DNA of 64,000 nucleotides, from assembly GCF_003545815.1 (NCBI RefSeq), contig NZ_PDUW01000005.1:62001-126000 (forward strand). The letters run 5' to 3'. Shown here piece by piece: positions 54,576-62,880 of the stretch. How positions within the stretch are numbered: the first letter of the stretch is position 1; every line of letters starts with the position of its first letter. A program made the translations under genes and the position numbers. This DNA is from Pusillimonas caeni. GTDB taxonomy: Bacteria > Pseudomonadota > Gammaproteobacteria > Burkholderiales > Burkholderiaceae_B. The notes below the pieces were generated by a model. The model was not told the DNA's origin and did no database searches. It saw only the letters and a program-made list of their open reading frames with translations.

Positions 54576-55652
54576 ATGGATTCCATTACGCAAGCCGCAC
54601 TGGGAGCCGGCATCTGCGGCGCCATGCTGGGCCGCTTCCATGGCCGCAAGGCCATCGTGGCCGGCGCCGTGCTGGCCACCCTGCCCGACCTGGACGTGGT
54701 CATACGCTACGCCGACCCGGTCTCGGCCATGATCAACCATCGCGGCTTCTCGCATTCGCTGTTCGTGCTGACCGTATTGTCCATTGCGCTGACCGCTGCG
54801 TTGCGGCACTGGAGGCCATCGCCCCACTATGGCGCGGGCCGCCTGTTCTGGGCTATATGGCTGACGCTGATCACCCACCCCCTGCTCGACGCCTTTACCG
54901 CCTACGGCACCCAGCTGCTGTGGCCCCTGCGCCCAACGCCCACCGCCTGGTCCACCCTTTTCATCATCGACCCTTTCTTCACCGCGCCCTTGACCCTGGC
55001 CGTCATCGCCGCCCTGTTCGCCGGCCCCGGCGAACGCACCCGGCGCGCCATGCGATGGACCCTGGCCTGGTGCTGCGTCTATCTGGCCGCCTCGATCGCC
55101 TTCAAGCAGGTCGTCGAGAACCGCGTCCGGAATCGCCTCGAAAGCAACGGCGTCGTGGTGCAGGCCATGTTCTCCACGCCCCAGCCGTTCAACATCCTGC
55201 TATGGCGCGTCGTCGCGCGCACTCCCGACGGCCAGTACTATGAATCCACCACCGGGATCCTGGACCGCCGGCCGTCGGAACAGCTGCGCCTTCCTCTGAA
55301 TACCGAGCTGGCCCGGGCCATGCCCCCTTTCGAGCCGCTCGAAGGCCTGCGCTGGTTCTCGGGCGACTGGCTGCGCTACGACGACATCGACGGCAAGCTC
55401 GTGGTCTCGGACCTGCGCATGGGTCTGGGCGCGGGCTACTATTCCTTCCGTTTTCTGTTCGCCCACCGCGCCTCGCCGGGTGCTCCCTGGCAACCCCGGA
55501 CGCCTGAATTCTGGCCCACCCGGCGCGGCACCTCCGAACTGTCGGCTGTCGTGCGCCGTGTCTGGCAGCAGACCCCGCCCTTGCCTCTGGCGACCTGGGC
55601 GGAGCGCATGACGCAAGCTCCGGCTGGCGAGGCGAACACGCAAGATGAGTAG
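54576..55652 (+). CDS. DUF457/YbcI-type membrane-bound metal-dependent hydrolase
   Basis: 358 aa. DSITQAALGAGICGAMLG at the start, then LATLPDLDVVIRYAD, INHRGFSHSLFVL and LITHPLLDAFTAYGTQLLWP give the conserved His and Asp residues of the LexA-binding-type inner-membrane hydrolase family (YdjM/YbcI). Four or five membrane helices lie in the first 180 residues, with a soluble C-terminal half. Function is unknown. The ATG was preferred over an in-frame TTG three codons earlier. It is the last gene before a 600-bp non-coding stretch. Confidence 0.87.
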   Translation: MDSITQAALGAGICGAMLGRFHGRKAIVAGAVLATLPDLDVVIRYADPVSAMINHRGFSHSLFVLTVLSIALTAALRHWRPSPHYGAGRLFWAIWLTLITHPLLDAFTAYGTQLLWPLRPTPTAWSTLFIIDPFFTAPLTLAVIAALFAGPGERTRRAMRWTLAWCCVYLAASIAFKQVVENRVRNRLESNGVVVQAMFSTPQPFNILLWRVVARTPDGQYYESTTGILDRRPSEQLRLPLNTELARAMPPFEPLEGLRWFSGDWLRYDDIDGKLVVSDLRMGLGAGYYSFRFLFAHRASPGAPWQPRTPEFWPTRRGTSELSAVVRRVWQQTPPLPLATWAERMTQAPAGEANTQDE

Positions 55653-55720
55653 GCAAATGGTCTCTGCGATGTGTATTCTTGAATCCGCCGCTGATCTGGG
55701 TTCTAAAACGCCGCCGTGGA

Positions 55721-55791
55721 CGATGCTATTTAGCCCGGGCGGTCGGGCGGACCGAGGCAGCGCCCTCCAACGCCCGGGCTAAATAGCATCG
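55721..55791. repeat. large hairpin 1: 21-bp perfect inverted arms around a shared 29-nt core
   Basis: Arms at 55721-55741 and 55771-55791 are perfect reverse complements (starting CGATGCTATTTAG). The 29-nt core 55742-55770 begins GTCGGGCGGACC and ends CCCTCCAA. The core and the innermost seven bases of each arm are identical, in inverted orientation, to hairpin 2. The outer arms are unrelated to those of hairpin 2. No T-run follows on either strand, so it is not a simple terminator. Confidence 0.9.
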
Positions 55792-55930
55792 CCCCCGACG
55801 GCTCGCATTGGCGGATTGCCACGGATGCCGAACTCTCAAGATTGTGGTCTAACGAATTTGGCGAGGCTTCAATACTCTCCAGCCCGACAATAGAACGCCG
55901 GCTTGTGTGGCTTGCCCAGCTATAAGCTGA

Positions 55931-56013
55931 TGTGGGCGGCCTGGCTTGTACCGGGCGTTGGAGGGCGCTGCCTCGGTCCGCCCGACCGCCCGGTACAAGC
56001 CAGGCCGCCCACA
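55931..56013. repeat. large hairpin 2: 27-bp perfect inverted arms around the same core, inverted
   Basis: Arms at 55931-55957 and 55987-56013 are perfect reverse complements (starting TGTGGGCGGCCTGG). The core 55958-55986 is the exact reverse complement of the hairpin 1 core. Pairing can be extended outward by GCTG / CAGC beyond one mismatch. The two hairpins lie 139 bp apart in opposite orientation. Confidence 0.9.
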
Positions 56014-56022
56014 GCAGCGCTC

Positions 56023-56072
56023 AAGAACCCAAAATCGGCCGCGCTTAAAGAACCCAAAATCGGCCGCACTTA
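56023..56072. repeat. 25-bp tandem duplication
   Basis: Two adjacent copies (56023-56047 and 56048-56072) beginning AAGAACCCAAAATCGGCCGC differ at a single base. They follow hairpin 2 by 9 bp. Two units only, without spacers, so this is a local duplication and not a CRISPR array. Confidence 0.8.
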
Positions 56073-56255
56073 AAGACGCAACAAAAAACGTCCCGATACG
56101 CATGAAGCCACCCTCTTGGGCAAATAAAATTCCTGCACGAATCAGACAGCCATCTGCACAGATCCGATAGCCCCGCCGCCGCCTCCCGACTTACCTTTGA
56201 GCCACAAGAACCATCACCACAAAACGCTCAAGCACACATAAAAACGGAGACAGGC

Positions 56256-57353
56256 ATGCACACCCATCCCTTCCTGCAAAAAGACCACTTCCTGCTCGGC
56301 ACCTTCGCCAGCAATTGCTCCGGCGGCATGACCGTCTCCAAGCTGCCCGGCCGCTGGCCCGCCGACTGGGAAAGCAACCTCAAGCTCGGCAAGCTGCTGG
56401 ACGACGCCGGCATCGATTTCATGCTGCCCATCGCACGCTGGATAGGCTACGGCGGCGAAACCAATTTCCATGGCTACGTGCTCGAGACCATCACCTGGGC
56501 CGCCGCCCTGCTGGCGCACACCCGGCGCATCACCGTCTTCGGCACCATCCATACCATGGCCAACCACCCCGTCATCGTCGCAAAACAGCTGGCCACCATC
56601 GCCCAGATGAGCAACGACCGCGTCGGCCTGAACGTCGTCGCCGGCTGGAACAAGCCCGAGTACGAAGCCCTGGGCCTGACCCTGCCCGACGACCACGAGA
56701 CTCGCTACGGCTATGCCCAGGAATGGTTCGACATCATCCAGAAGCTGTGGACCCACGACGGCCCCTTCGACTGGGACGGCAAGTACTTCCATCTCAAGAA
56801 CACCTACGGCTATCCCCAGCCCGACGCCCTGCCTCCCATCTTCAACGCCGCCGGCTCGGGCCTGGGCCGCGAATTCGCCTCGCGCAACGCCAACTTCCTG
56901 TTCACGCCCGCCATCGACCTGAACCGCTCCAAGCAGGAAGTCGCCGAACTCAAGCAGCAGGCGGCCGACCTAGGCCGCAAGGTGGGCGTGCTGACATTTG
57001 CCCATGTCATCTGCCGGCCCACCCAGGCAGAAGCAGAGGAAGGCTGGCAGCTGCTGCAGGACAATGCCGACTGGGCCGCCGTCGACAACCTCGTCCGCCT
57101 GCAGTTCGCCCACGCCCAATCCTTCCCGCACGACCTGCTGGCCCTGATCCGCGAGCGCTTCGCCGCCGGCCATGGCGGCTTTCCCCTGGTCGGCACGCCC
57201 GAGCAGGTCGCCGACGGCATCATCCAGCTGCACGAAGCGGGCTTCAGGGGCACCACCCTGTCGTTCTTCCATTACGCCGACGAATTTCCCTATTTCCGCG
57301 ACACGGTGCTGCCCATACTCGAAAAACGCGGCATCCGGAAGAAGCAGCCATGA
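56256..57353 (+). CDS. LLM-class FMNH2-dependent monooxygenase (RutA/SfnG-like)
   Basis: 365 aa. Luciferase-like TIM barrel: LLDDAGIDFMLPIARWIGYGGETNFHG, HPVIVAKQLATIAQMSNDRVGLNVVAGWNKPEYEALG and the later NAAGSGLGREFASRNANF match two-component flavin monooxygenases such as RutA and dimethyl sulfone monooxygenase. It needs reduced FMN, supplied by the flavin reductase encoded by the next gene, whose ATG overlaps its stop. The oxidised substrate (a pyrimidine, sulfone or similar) cannot be inferred. Confidence 0.9.
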   Translation: MHTHPFLQKDHFLLGTFASNCSGGMTVSKLPGRWPADWESNLKLGKLLDDAGIDFMLPIARWIGYGGETNFHGYVLETITWAAALLAHTRRITVFGTIHTMANHPVIVAKQLATIAQMSNDRVGLNVVAGWNKPEYEALGLTLPDDHETRYGYAQEWFDIIQKLWTHDGPFDWDGKYFHLKNTYGYPQPDALPPIFNAAGSGLGREFASRNANFLFTPAIDLNRSKQEVAELKQQAADLGRKVGVLTFAHVICRPTQAEAEEGWQLLQDNADWAAVDNLVRLQFAHAQSFPHDLLALIRERFAAGHGGFPLVGTPEQVADGIIQLHEAGFRGTTLSFFHYADEFPYFRDTVLPILEKRGIRKKQP

Positions 57354-57865
57354 ATCAAGACCAGAACCAGGATCTGAACCAGGCGTTCAGGCAGGCCATG
57401 CGCCAGATGGCCGGCGGCGTCTGCGTCATCACCGCCAATGACGGCGAGCAGCGCACCGGGCTGACCGCGACCTCGGTCGTGTCGGTGTCCATGGACCCGC
57501 CCGAACTGCTCATCTCGGTCAACAGGACGTCCTCTACCTGGCCCGTATTGGAGAAGGCAGGGCGATTCGGCATCAATGTGCTGAGCCGCGCGCAGCAGCA
57601 TGTCGCCGAGAACTTCTCGGGCAAGGGCGGCCTGCGCGGCGCCCAGCGCTATGCCGACGATGGCTGGACCCAGACGGCCGAAGGCGTATGGCTGTCGCGC
57701 AAGGCGCTGGCCGTCTTCGCCTGCGACGTCGAGAAAGTCGTGGAGCACCGGCAGCATGCGCTCATCGTGGGCAAGGTCACCTTCATCGGCGTACTGCCCG
57801 GCGATTCTCCGCTGACTTATTGGCAAGGCCAATATGGCTCCTTCGCCCCGCCGGCGGCGCCCTGA
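57350..57865 (+). CDS. NAD(P)H:flavin oxidoreductase component
   Basis: 171 aa. Flavin-reductase-like domain: RQMAGGVCVITANDGEQRTGLTATSVVSVSMDPPELLISVN, then FGINVLSRAQQHVAENFSGKGG. It provides reduced flavin to the monooxygenase encoded immediately upstream (ATGA overlap), forming a two-component system. The N-terminus is rich in Asn/Gln. Confidence 0.92.
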   Translation: MNQDQNQDLNQAFRQAMRQMAGGVCVITANDGEQRTGLTATSVVSVSMDPPELLISVNRTSSTWPVLEKAGRFGINVLSRAQQHVAENFSGKGGLRGAQRYADDGWTQTAEGVWLSRKALAVFACDVEKVVEHRQHALIVGKVTFIGVLPGDSPLTYWQGQYGSFAPPAAP

Positions 57866-57994
57866 CCCCAGGAAAACCCCGGGGCGCGGCGGAATGGTTT
57901 AGGACTAAACTGTTCTTTTCCATCCTCAGGCACCCCGGGCCGCCGCACCGACCCGGCCCGCGCCGCCAAGCGGAGCCGCCCGGCGCCAAAGGCA

Positions 57995-58999
57995 ATGCAC
58001 ATGCAGACGGCACTCTCCCCTCATTTGCGCAGCCATTTGTTCAGCCGCTTCCCGCGGTTCACCTCGCGCGACGCCGACGAGGTGCGCCACGAGGTCAGCC
58101 AGATTTTCTGCGAACACGACCTGCGCGTCGTGGGCAGGTCGCAATCGCTCAATACCGAGCTGCATTTCCGGCGCGGCAAGAAAGTCAGCTACGGCCGCAT
58201 GCTGTACGGCGCCACGGTGGACATCGAACCGGGCAGGCTCGACGACTTCTATCTGATCCAGCTGCCCATTTCAGGCCAGGAAAACATCCACTGCGGTGCG
58301 CAAAGCGTGCTCTCCGACGCCGGCATGGCCACCATCATCAGCCCCGCGCTCGAATTCCGCATGCGCCACGAACGCAATGCCGAGAAACTGTTCATCCGCG
58401 TCGAGCGCTCGGCCTTCGAGCAGCAATGCGCGCAGTATTACGGCCGCCCCACGGGCGGGCCGCTGAATTTCTCGCCCGCCATCCCGCTGCACAGCCCCGC
58501 CACCCGCTCATTGAAGCGGCTGCTCGAATGGCAGCTTACCGAGGCCTCGGAAGGCTCGCTGTTCGACCAGCCCCTTATCGCCGCCCAATTCGAAGAAGCG
58601 CTGATGGTGTCCCTGCTGGGCACGCTGCCGCACAATCAGGACGCCGCGCGCGAGCCGCTCGGCGCCATCGCGCCCGGCTTCGTCAAGCGTGCCGAGGCCT
58701 ATATCGAACACAACGCCCATCTGCCGCTTACGGCGGGCGACATCGCCGACCACGTCGGCGTCAGCATGCGCAGCCTTTTTGCGGGCTACCGCAAGTACCG
58801 CAACACCTCGCCCATGCAGCAGTTGAAAGAGATCCGGCTCAACGCGGTCCGCGCCGAGCTGTCCGCCCCGCAGCCGGACACCACCGTGACCCAAACCGCG
58901 CTGCGCTGGGGCTTCGGCCACCTGGGCCAGTTCTCGGCCGCCTATCAGCAGCGTTTCCACGAGCTGCCTTCCGCCACGTTGAAACGCCACAAGGGCTGA
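57995..58999 (+). CDS. AraC family transcriptional regulator
   Basis: 334 aa. The N-terminal half is an AraC_binding_2-like effector domain (GRMLYGATVDIEPGRLDDFYLIQLPISGQENI); the C-terminal part carries two HTHs: AGDIADHVGVSMRSLFAGYRKYRNTSPMQQLKEIRLNAVR and TQTALRWGFGHLGQFSAAYQQRFHELPSATLKRHKG. Position on the same strand 130 bp after the flavin reductase suggests it activates the monooxygenase genes. MHMQT or, two codons later, MQTAL could be the start. Confidence 0.9.
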   Translation: MHMQTALSPHLRSHLFSRFPRFTSRDADEVRHEVSQIFCEHDLRVVGRSQSLNTELHFRRGKKVSYGRMLYGATVDIEPGRLDDFYLIQLPISGQENIHCGAQSVLSDAGMATIISPALEFRMRHERNAEKLFIRVERSAFEQQCAQYYGRPTGGPLNFSPAIPLHSPATRSLKRLLEWQLTEASEGSLFDQPLIAAQFEEALMVSLLGTLPHNQDAAREPLGAIAPGFVKRAEAYIEHNAHLPLTAGDIADHVGVSMRSLFAGYRKYRNTSPMQQLKEIRLNAVRAELSAPQPDTTVTQTALRWGFGHLGQFSAAYQQRFHELPSATLKRHKG

Positions 59000-59199
59000 A
59001 CACGAGATGCCGAAGCGGCGGCGCATGAGGGGCCGTGATACCGCGCACCGAAGGTAACGACAAGCAAGAATCCTTTTGACACCATTTATTTCAATACTTC
59101 TGCTTTTACATGGCGAGCCGGTGCAGACCTGCCGTTTGTTACGACACTTTCCTCATGCAGCAGCCTGGAATCATGAGAACGGCTCATATAAATGAAGGC

Positions 59200-59235
59200 G
59201 CTTAGCCTCGGCGCAATGCTGCGCCGAGGCTAAGC
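59200..59235. repeat. 16-bp perfect hairpin in the AraC / c-di-GMP intergenic region
   Basis: Arms GCTTAGCCTCGGCGCA (59200-59215) and its reverse complement (59220-59235) enclose a four-base loop ATGC. No T-run follows, so it is not a typical terminator. It lies 201 bp after the AraC stop and 58 bp before the next gene. Confidence 0.7.
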
Positions 59236-59293
59236 TCGATGCGCGAGATACACTTGCACACAAAACAGTTCAACGACGCGCTCGCGCCTCCTC

Positions 59294-61264
59294 ATGCTTG
59301 AAAGCAGCTATAACGCCATCCTGGTCGTTTTCTCTTTTCTGGTCGCCATACTGGCTTCGTACACTGCGTTGAGCATGGCCAGCCAGATCAGCAAGACACG
59401 CGGCAGAACCGCGGCGTGGTGGCTGGGCGGCGGCGCCTTCGCCATGGGGTTGGGCATCTGGTCCATGCACTTCATAGGCATGCTGGCCTTCAGCGTGCCG
59501 ATAGAACTGGGCTACGACCCGTGGCTTACCCTGCTTTCGCTGCTGGTCGCCATTGCGTCGTCCGCCTTCGCCTTGTGGGTGGCCTGCCGGCGCCGCCTGA
59601 CGGCGCGTCGCCTTTGCGTGGGCGCCCTCGTCATGGGCCTCGGCGTGGCCGGCATGCATTATCTGGGCATGGAGGCCATGATGATGCTGCCGCGCATCGT
59701 CTACGATGCCGGCTGGTTTGCGCTGTCGCTGTTCATCGCCGTCACGGCGTCTGGGGCGGCCCTGTGGATCACCGCCTATCTGAGCCGCCATGGGTCGCAT
59801 CGCACCACCCTGAAGATCGCCGCGGCCATCGTCATGGGCTGCGCCATCGTCGGCATGCACTACAGCGGCATGGCGGCCGCTCGCTTCCCGCTGGGCAGCC
59901 TATGTCTGGCGGCCAATGCCGGCGTGGATACCAACTGGCTGTCCGTGCTGGTCACCATGGTCACGATCGCGGTGCTGGCCATCGCGCTGGTCATCACCGT
60001 ACTCGACAGCCGCCACGCATCGCGCACAGGCGCGCTGAATCTATCACTGCACAAGGCCAACAAAGCCTTGGAACACATGGCCCTGCATGATGTGCTGACG
60101 CATCTTCCCAATCGCGCGTTGCTGGAAGACCGCATCGAGCAGGCCAGGCAGACGGCGCTGCGCAACAACAGCCGCTTCACCATATTGTTCATGGATCTGG
60201 ACGGCTTCAAGACGGTGAACGATGCCTATGGCCACGCCGTCGGCGATGAATTGCTCATCGAAACCGCAAAGCGCATCAGGTCCGGCATCCGCGGAGAAGA
60301 CACCGTGGCCCGTTTCGGCGGCGACGAATTCGTGGTGCTGAGTCAGATCGACGGGGCCGAGGACATCGCCACGCTCGCCGCTGAGATCGTCGACCTGGTG
60401 GCCCGGCCTTACAACATACGTGGATTCGAACTGCGCCTTTCCGCCAGCATCGGCATCGCCATTTATCCCGAAGACGGCCTGGATGCGGACGCCCTGCTCA
60501 TCAACGCCGACGCCGCCATGTATTATCGCAAGGACATGGGACGCAACGGCTATTCCTTCTTCGATCCCTCGATGAACGCCAACGCGGAAGGACACCTGCA
60601 GTTGGTGCAGGACCTGCGCAAAGCGGTAGAACAAGGAGAGCTGCTGCTTCACTACCAGCCCCGGTTCGACGACCCGAACGGCCCACCGCAAGGCGCGGAG
60701 GCGCTGGTGCGCTGGCTGCATCCGCGGCGCGGCCTCATCATGCCCGACGACTTCATCCCCACGGCCGAAAAAACCGGCCTCATCATCGACATCGACAACT
60801 GGGTGCTGAACGAAGCGTGCCGCCAACTGAAGGAATGGCGCGATCAAGGCCATGACTGGACCGTATCGGTCAACCTGTCGCCGCTGCAGTTCGCCCACGC
60901 CGACCTGATCCAGACGGTCGGAAGCGCGCTCAGGCGCCACGGGCTTCCGCCGGGCTGCCTGGTGCTCGAAATCACCGAGTCGACCGCCATGCGCAACGTG
61001 GACGCCAGCATGACCATCCTCCGGCAGCTGGACGAGCTCGGCGTGAAGATCTCGATCGACGATTTCGGCACGGGCTATTCGAGCCTGCTCTACCTCAAGC
61101 GCCTGCCGGCCAGCGAATTGAAGATCGACCGGGGATTCATCAGCGAGCTGGTGCGCGACACGGAGGATGCGGCCATCGTCTCGGCCATCATTGCGCTGGG
61201 CAAGGCGCTGCAGCTGAAGATCGTCGCCGAAGGCGTGGAGACGCCGGCTCAGCAGAGTTCCTGA
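59294..61264 (+). CDS. MHYT-GGDEF-EAL cyclic-di-GMP protein (C-terminal frameshift)
   Basis: 656 aa as written. N-terminal MHYT sensor with seven membrane helices and three MHYT-type motifs (SMHFIGM, GMHYLGM, GMHYSGM). The GGDEF domain has RFGGDEF and the RxxD inhibitory site (RGED). The EAL domain has GAEALVRW, NLSPLQF, DDFGTGYSSL and KIDRGF. The frame ends at 61264 with TPAQQSS, but one base earlier or later the sequence continues as FLSELGCDSLQGYLLGHP and runs to 61347, the normal EAL end. So the last about 30 residues are frameshifted. No ribosome site is evident. Confidence 0.88.
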   Translation: MLESSYNAILVVFSFLVAILASYTALSMASQISKTRGRTAAWWLGGGAFAMGLGIWSMHFIGMLAFSVPIELGYDPWLTLLSLLVAIASSAFALWVACRRRLTARRLCVGALVMGLGVAGMHYLGMEAMMMLPRIVYDAGWFALSLFIAVTASGAALWITAYLSRHGSHRTTLKIAAAIVMGCAIVGMHYSGMAAARFPLGSLCLAANAGVDTNWLSVLVTMVTIAVLAIALVITVLDSRHASRTGALNLSLHKANKALEHMALHDVLTHLPNRALLEDRIEQARQTALRNNSRFTILFMDLDGFKTVNDAYGHAVGDELLIETAKRIRSGIRGEDTVARFGGDEFVVLSQIDGAEDIATLAAEIVDLVARPYNIRGFELRLSASIGIAIYPEDGLDADALLINADAAMYYRKDMGRNGYSFFDPSMNANAEGHLQLVQDLRKAVEQGELLLHYQPRFDDPNGPPQGAEALVRWLHPRRGLIMPDDFIPTAEKTGLIIDIDNWVLNEACRQLKEWRDQGHDWTVSVNLSPLQFAHADLIQTVGSALRRHGLPPGCLVLEITESTAMRNVDASMTILRQLDELGVKISIDDFGTGYSSLLYLKRLPASELKIDRGFISELVRDTEDAAIVSAIIALGKALQLKIVAEGVETPAQQSS

Positions 61265-61491
61265 GCGAACTCGGCTGCGATTCGCTGCAAGGCTATCTAT
61301 TGGGGCATCCGGTGTCCGGTGCGGAATTTCCCGGCCTGCACGCCTGAGGGCGCAGGGCCGCCTTCAGGCCCAAAGTAGAATAGGCAAATTTTTTCGCTCG
61401 GCCGGACGGGCGCGCAGCAAGCGACCGAGCGCATGACACCCGCGAACCTCCGACGGCATGGCGCGGTGTGAAACTTCGGGGTAGTTTCGAC

Positions 61492-62649
61492 GTGGACGCA
61501 AAGACGGTCTTCACCATCATTTCATTGACGATACTCGCCAACGGCACGGTCCTGGCCATCGCCTACCGCAGCCTGCCCGACCTGTTGCGACCGGCCGCAA
61601 GGTTCTGGCAATGGGGCACGCTGCTGATCGCGCTCGGCTGCGCCCTTTTCGCCTTCGGAGAACCACTGCCCCGCTTCGTGATGCTGACTCTGGCCAACGG
61701 CTGCATGGCTTTCGGGCTGGCCTTCTACAGCCTGGCGCTGCACGAGGTGAACGGCATCCGGCCCGATCCTTCGCTATACGCGCCGGCCCTGGGCGTCACG
61801 ATCGGCATTTTCTGGTTTTCGGCGGTATTTCCCGATTTCAAGATCCGGGTGGTCATTGCGGCGCTCGCATGGCTGGCCCTCGCGCTGACGGCCCTGCAGA
61901 CCCTCTTCAAGCGTCCCCCTGAGCAATTCTCCTCGAGCCGCAAGCTGCTGATCGCGCTGTTTTCATTGCTCTTCATCTGCACCGCCGTGCGGCTCGGCAT
62001 CTACACGTCGATGGATCTTCCCGCCGACTTCCACATCGAGACAGGCGCCAGCGGCTGGAACCTCGTGTCCGCCATCGTCCTTACCATGCTGCCGATCGTG
62101 GGCACCACGGCATTCCTCATGCTGTGTTCGGACATGCTCAGGGTCAGGCTCGAACATGCCGCCGCTACGGATTTCCTCACCAATCTGCCCAATCGCCGCG
62201 CCGTCACCGAACGCGGGGCGCACATGTTCAACGAAGCCGCCGACTCGCTGGGAGGATTCGCGGTGGCGGTGCTGGACATAGACGACTTCAAGTCCATCAA
62301 CGACGGATTCGGCCACGAAGCGGGCGACCAGGCCCTGGTCCACATCGCCAATCGCCTGCGTCAGCAGATTCGCTCGGCCGACATGGTGGCCCGCTCGGGG
62401 GGCGAGGAGTTCATCGCCCTGTTCAAGGATATGGACGCCGTCCACGCAAGGGCCGTGGTCGAGCGCATGCGCCGCAGCATCGAAGGCGGACATTTTCGGC
62501 ATGCGGACGAGGCCATCCCCATAACGGTATCCGCCGGTCTCTCGGCGCGGCGGCACGATGACAAAAGCTTTGAAGACATTTTGCGGCGCGCGGACAAGGC
62601 CTTGTTTCTGGCCAAGTCGCGAGGCCGCAATTGCATAGAAGTCGCGTAG
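61492..62649 (+). CDS. membrane-anchored diguanylate cyclase (GGDEF)
   Basis: 385 aa. N-terminal six-helix membrane region (about residues 5-190) followed by an intact GGDEF domain: active site RSGGEEF, I-site RSAD five residues before it, and FLTNLPNRRA/DIDDFKSINDGFGHEAGD for GTP and metal binding. The GTG at 61492 (MDAKTVF) matches family starts better than an earlier GTG at 61468. It should make c-di-GMP, opposing or feeding the preceding GGDEF-EAL protein. Confidence 0.9.
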   Translation: MDAKTVFTIISLTILANGTVLAIAYRSLPDLLRPAARFWQWGTLLIALGCALFAFGEPLPRFVMLTLANGCMAFGLAFYSLALHEVNGIRPDPSLYAPALGVTIGIFWFSAVFPDFKIRVVIAALAWLALALTALQTLFKRPPEQFSSSRKLLIALFSLLFICTAVRLGIYTSMDLPADFHIETGASGWNLVSAIVLTMLPIVGTTAFLMLCSDMLRVRLEHAAATDFLTNLPNRRAVTERGAHMFNEAADSLGGFAVAVLDIDDFKSINDGFGHEAGDQALVHIANRLRQQIRSADMVARSGGEEFIALFKDMDAVHARAVVERMRRSIEGGHFRHADEAIPITVSAGLSARRHDDKSFEDILRRADKALFLAKSRGRNCIEVA

Positions 62650-62660
62650 CGGGCGAAGAA

Positions 62661-62852
62661 CTAACCCGCCCTGCCGGCCGCATCGCAGCAGCCCAGACGG
62701 TCGAAAGAAATGCGGCACAAAAACCGCTGCATCCAGCCCGCGCCGCTCGGGCGTTCGATTCCGGCCAGGGCGATCAGTCCGAGCAGCAGCATGGCGCCTA
62801 TCGCCAGCACCGCCGCGGTCGCCAACAAGACTGAAATTAATAATTCATTCAT
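62661..62852 (-). CDS. small membrane protein of unknown function
   Basis: 63 aa: one strongly hydrophobic helix (about residues 5-30) and a basic, Cys-containing tail (FLCRISFDRLGCCDAAGRAG). AGGAGG precedes the ATG, unusually strong for this window. A 16-bp palindrome lies directly before the ribosome site. No family recognised; convergent with the diguanylate cyclase. Confidence 0.6.
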   Translation of the reverse strand: MNELLISVLLATAAVLAIGAMLLLGLIALAGIERPSGAGWMQRFLCRISFDRLGCCDAAGRAG

Positions 62853-62864
62853 GATTCAGCCTCC

Positions 62865-62880
62865 TAAGGGTTAACCCTTA
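62865..62880 (-). promoter_or_regulatory. 16-bp palindrome before the small membrane protein gene
   Basis: TAAGGGTTAACCCTTA is a perfect palindrome abutting the AGGAGG site, probably over the transcript start or operator. An AT-rich promoter-like stretch (TATAGAAT on the minus strand, 62881-62895) lies just upstream. The regulator is unknown. Confidence 0.5.

Larger units (their letters stand above)
55653..56255. other. 603-bp gene-free region with two large hairpins and a tandem repeat
   Basis: No convincing coding sequence: the only longer frame (55849-56103, minus strand) merely reads across the second hairpin and the tandem repeat. The region holds two large inverted repeats that share their central 43 nt (listed separately) and a 25-bp tandem duplication. 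The sequence between them is ordinary GC-moderate spacer. The monooxygenase gene's promoter should lie in the last 150 bp. Confidence 0.7.

Noticed and set aside
55721-56013. Pair of inverted repeats as ends of an insertion sequence
   Set aside because: Only 139 bp lie between the hairpins and no transposase frame is present; each hairpin is self-complementary rather than acting as one end.
56023-56072. Possible CRISPR remnant
   Set aside because: Two adjacent units with no spacer and no cas genes.
55849-56103. 84-codon minus-strand frame in the hairpin region
   Set aside because: It only reads through hairpin 2 and the tandem repeat; coding sense is explained by the repeats' openness, not by a protein family.
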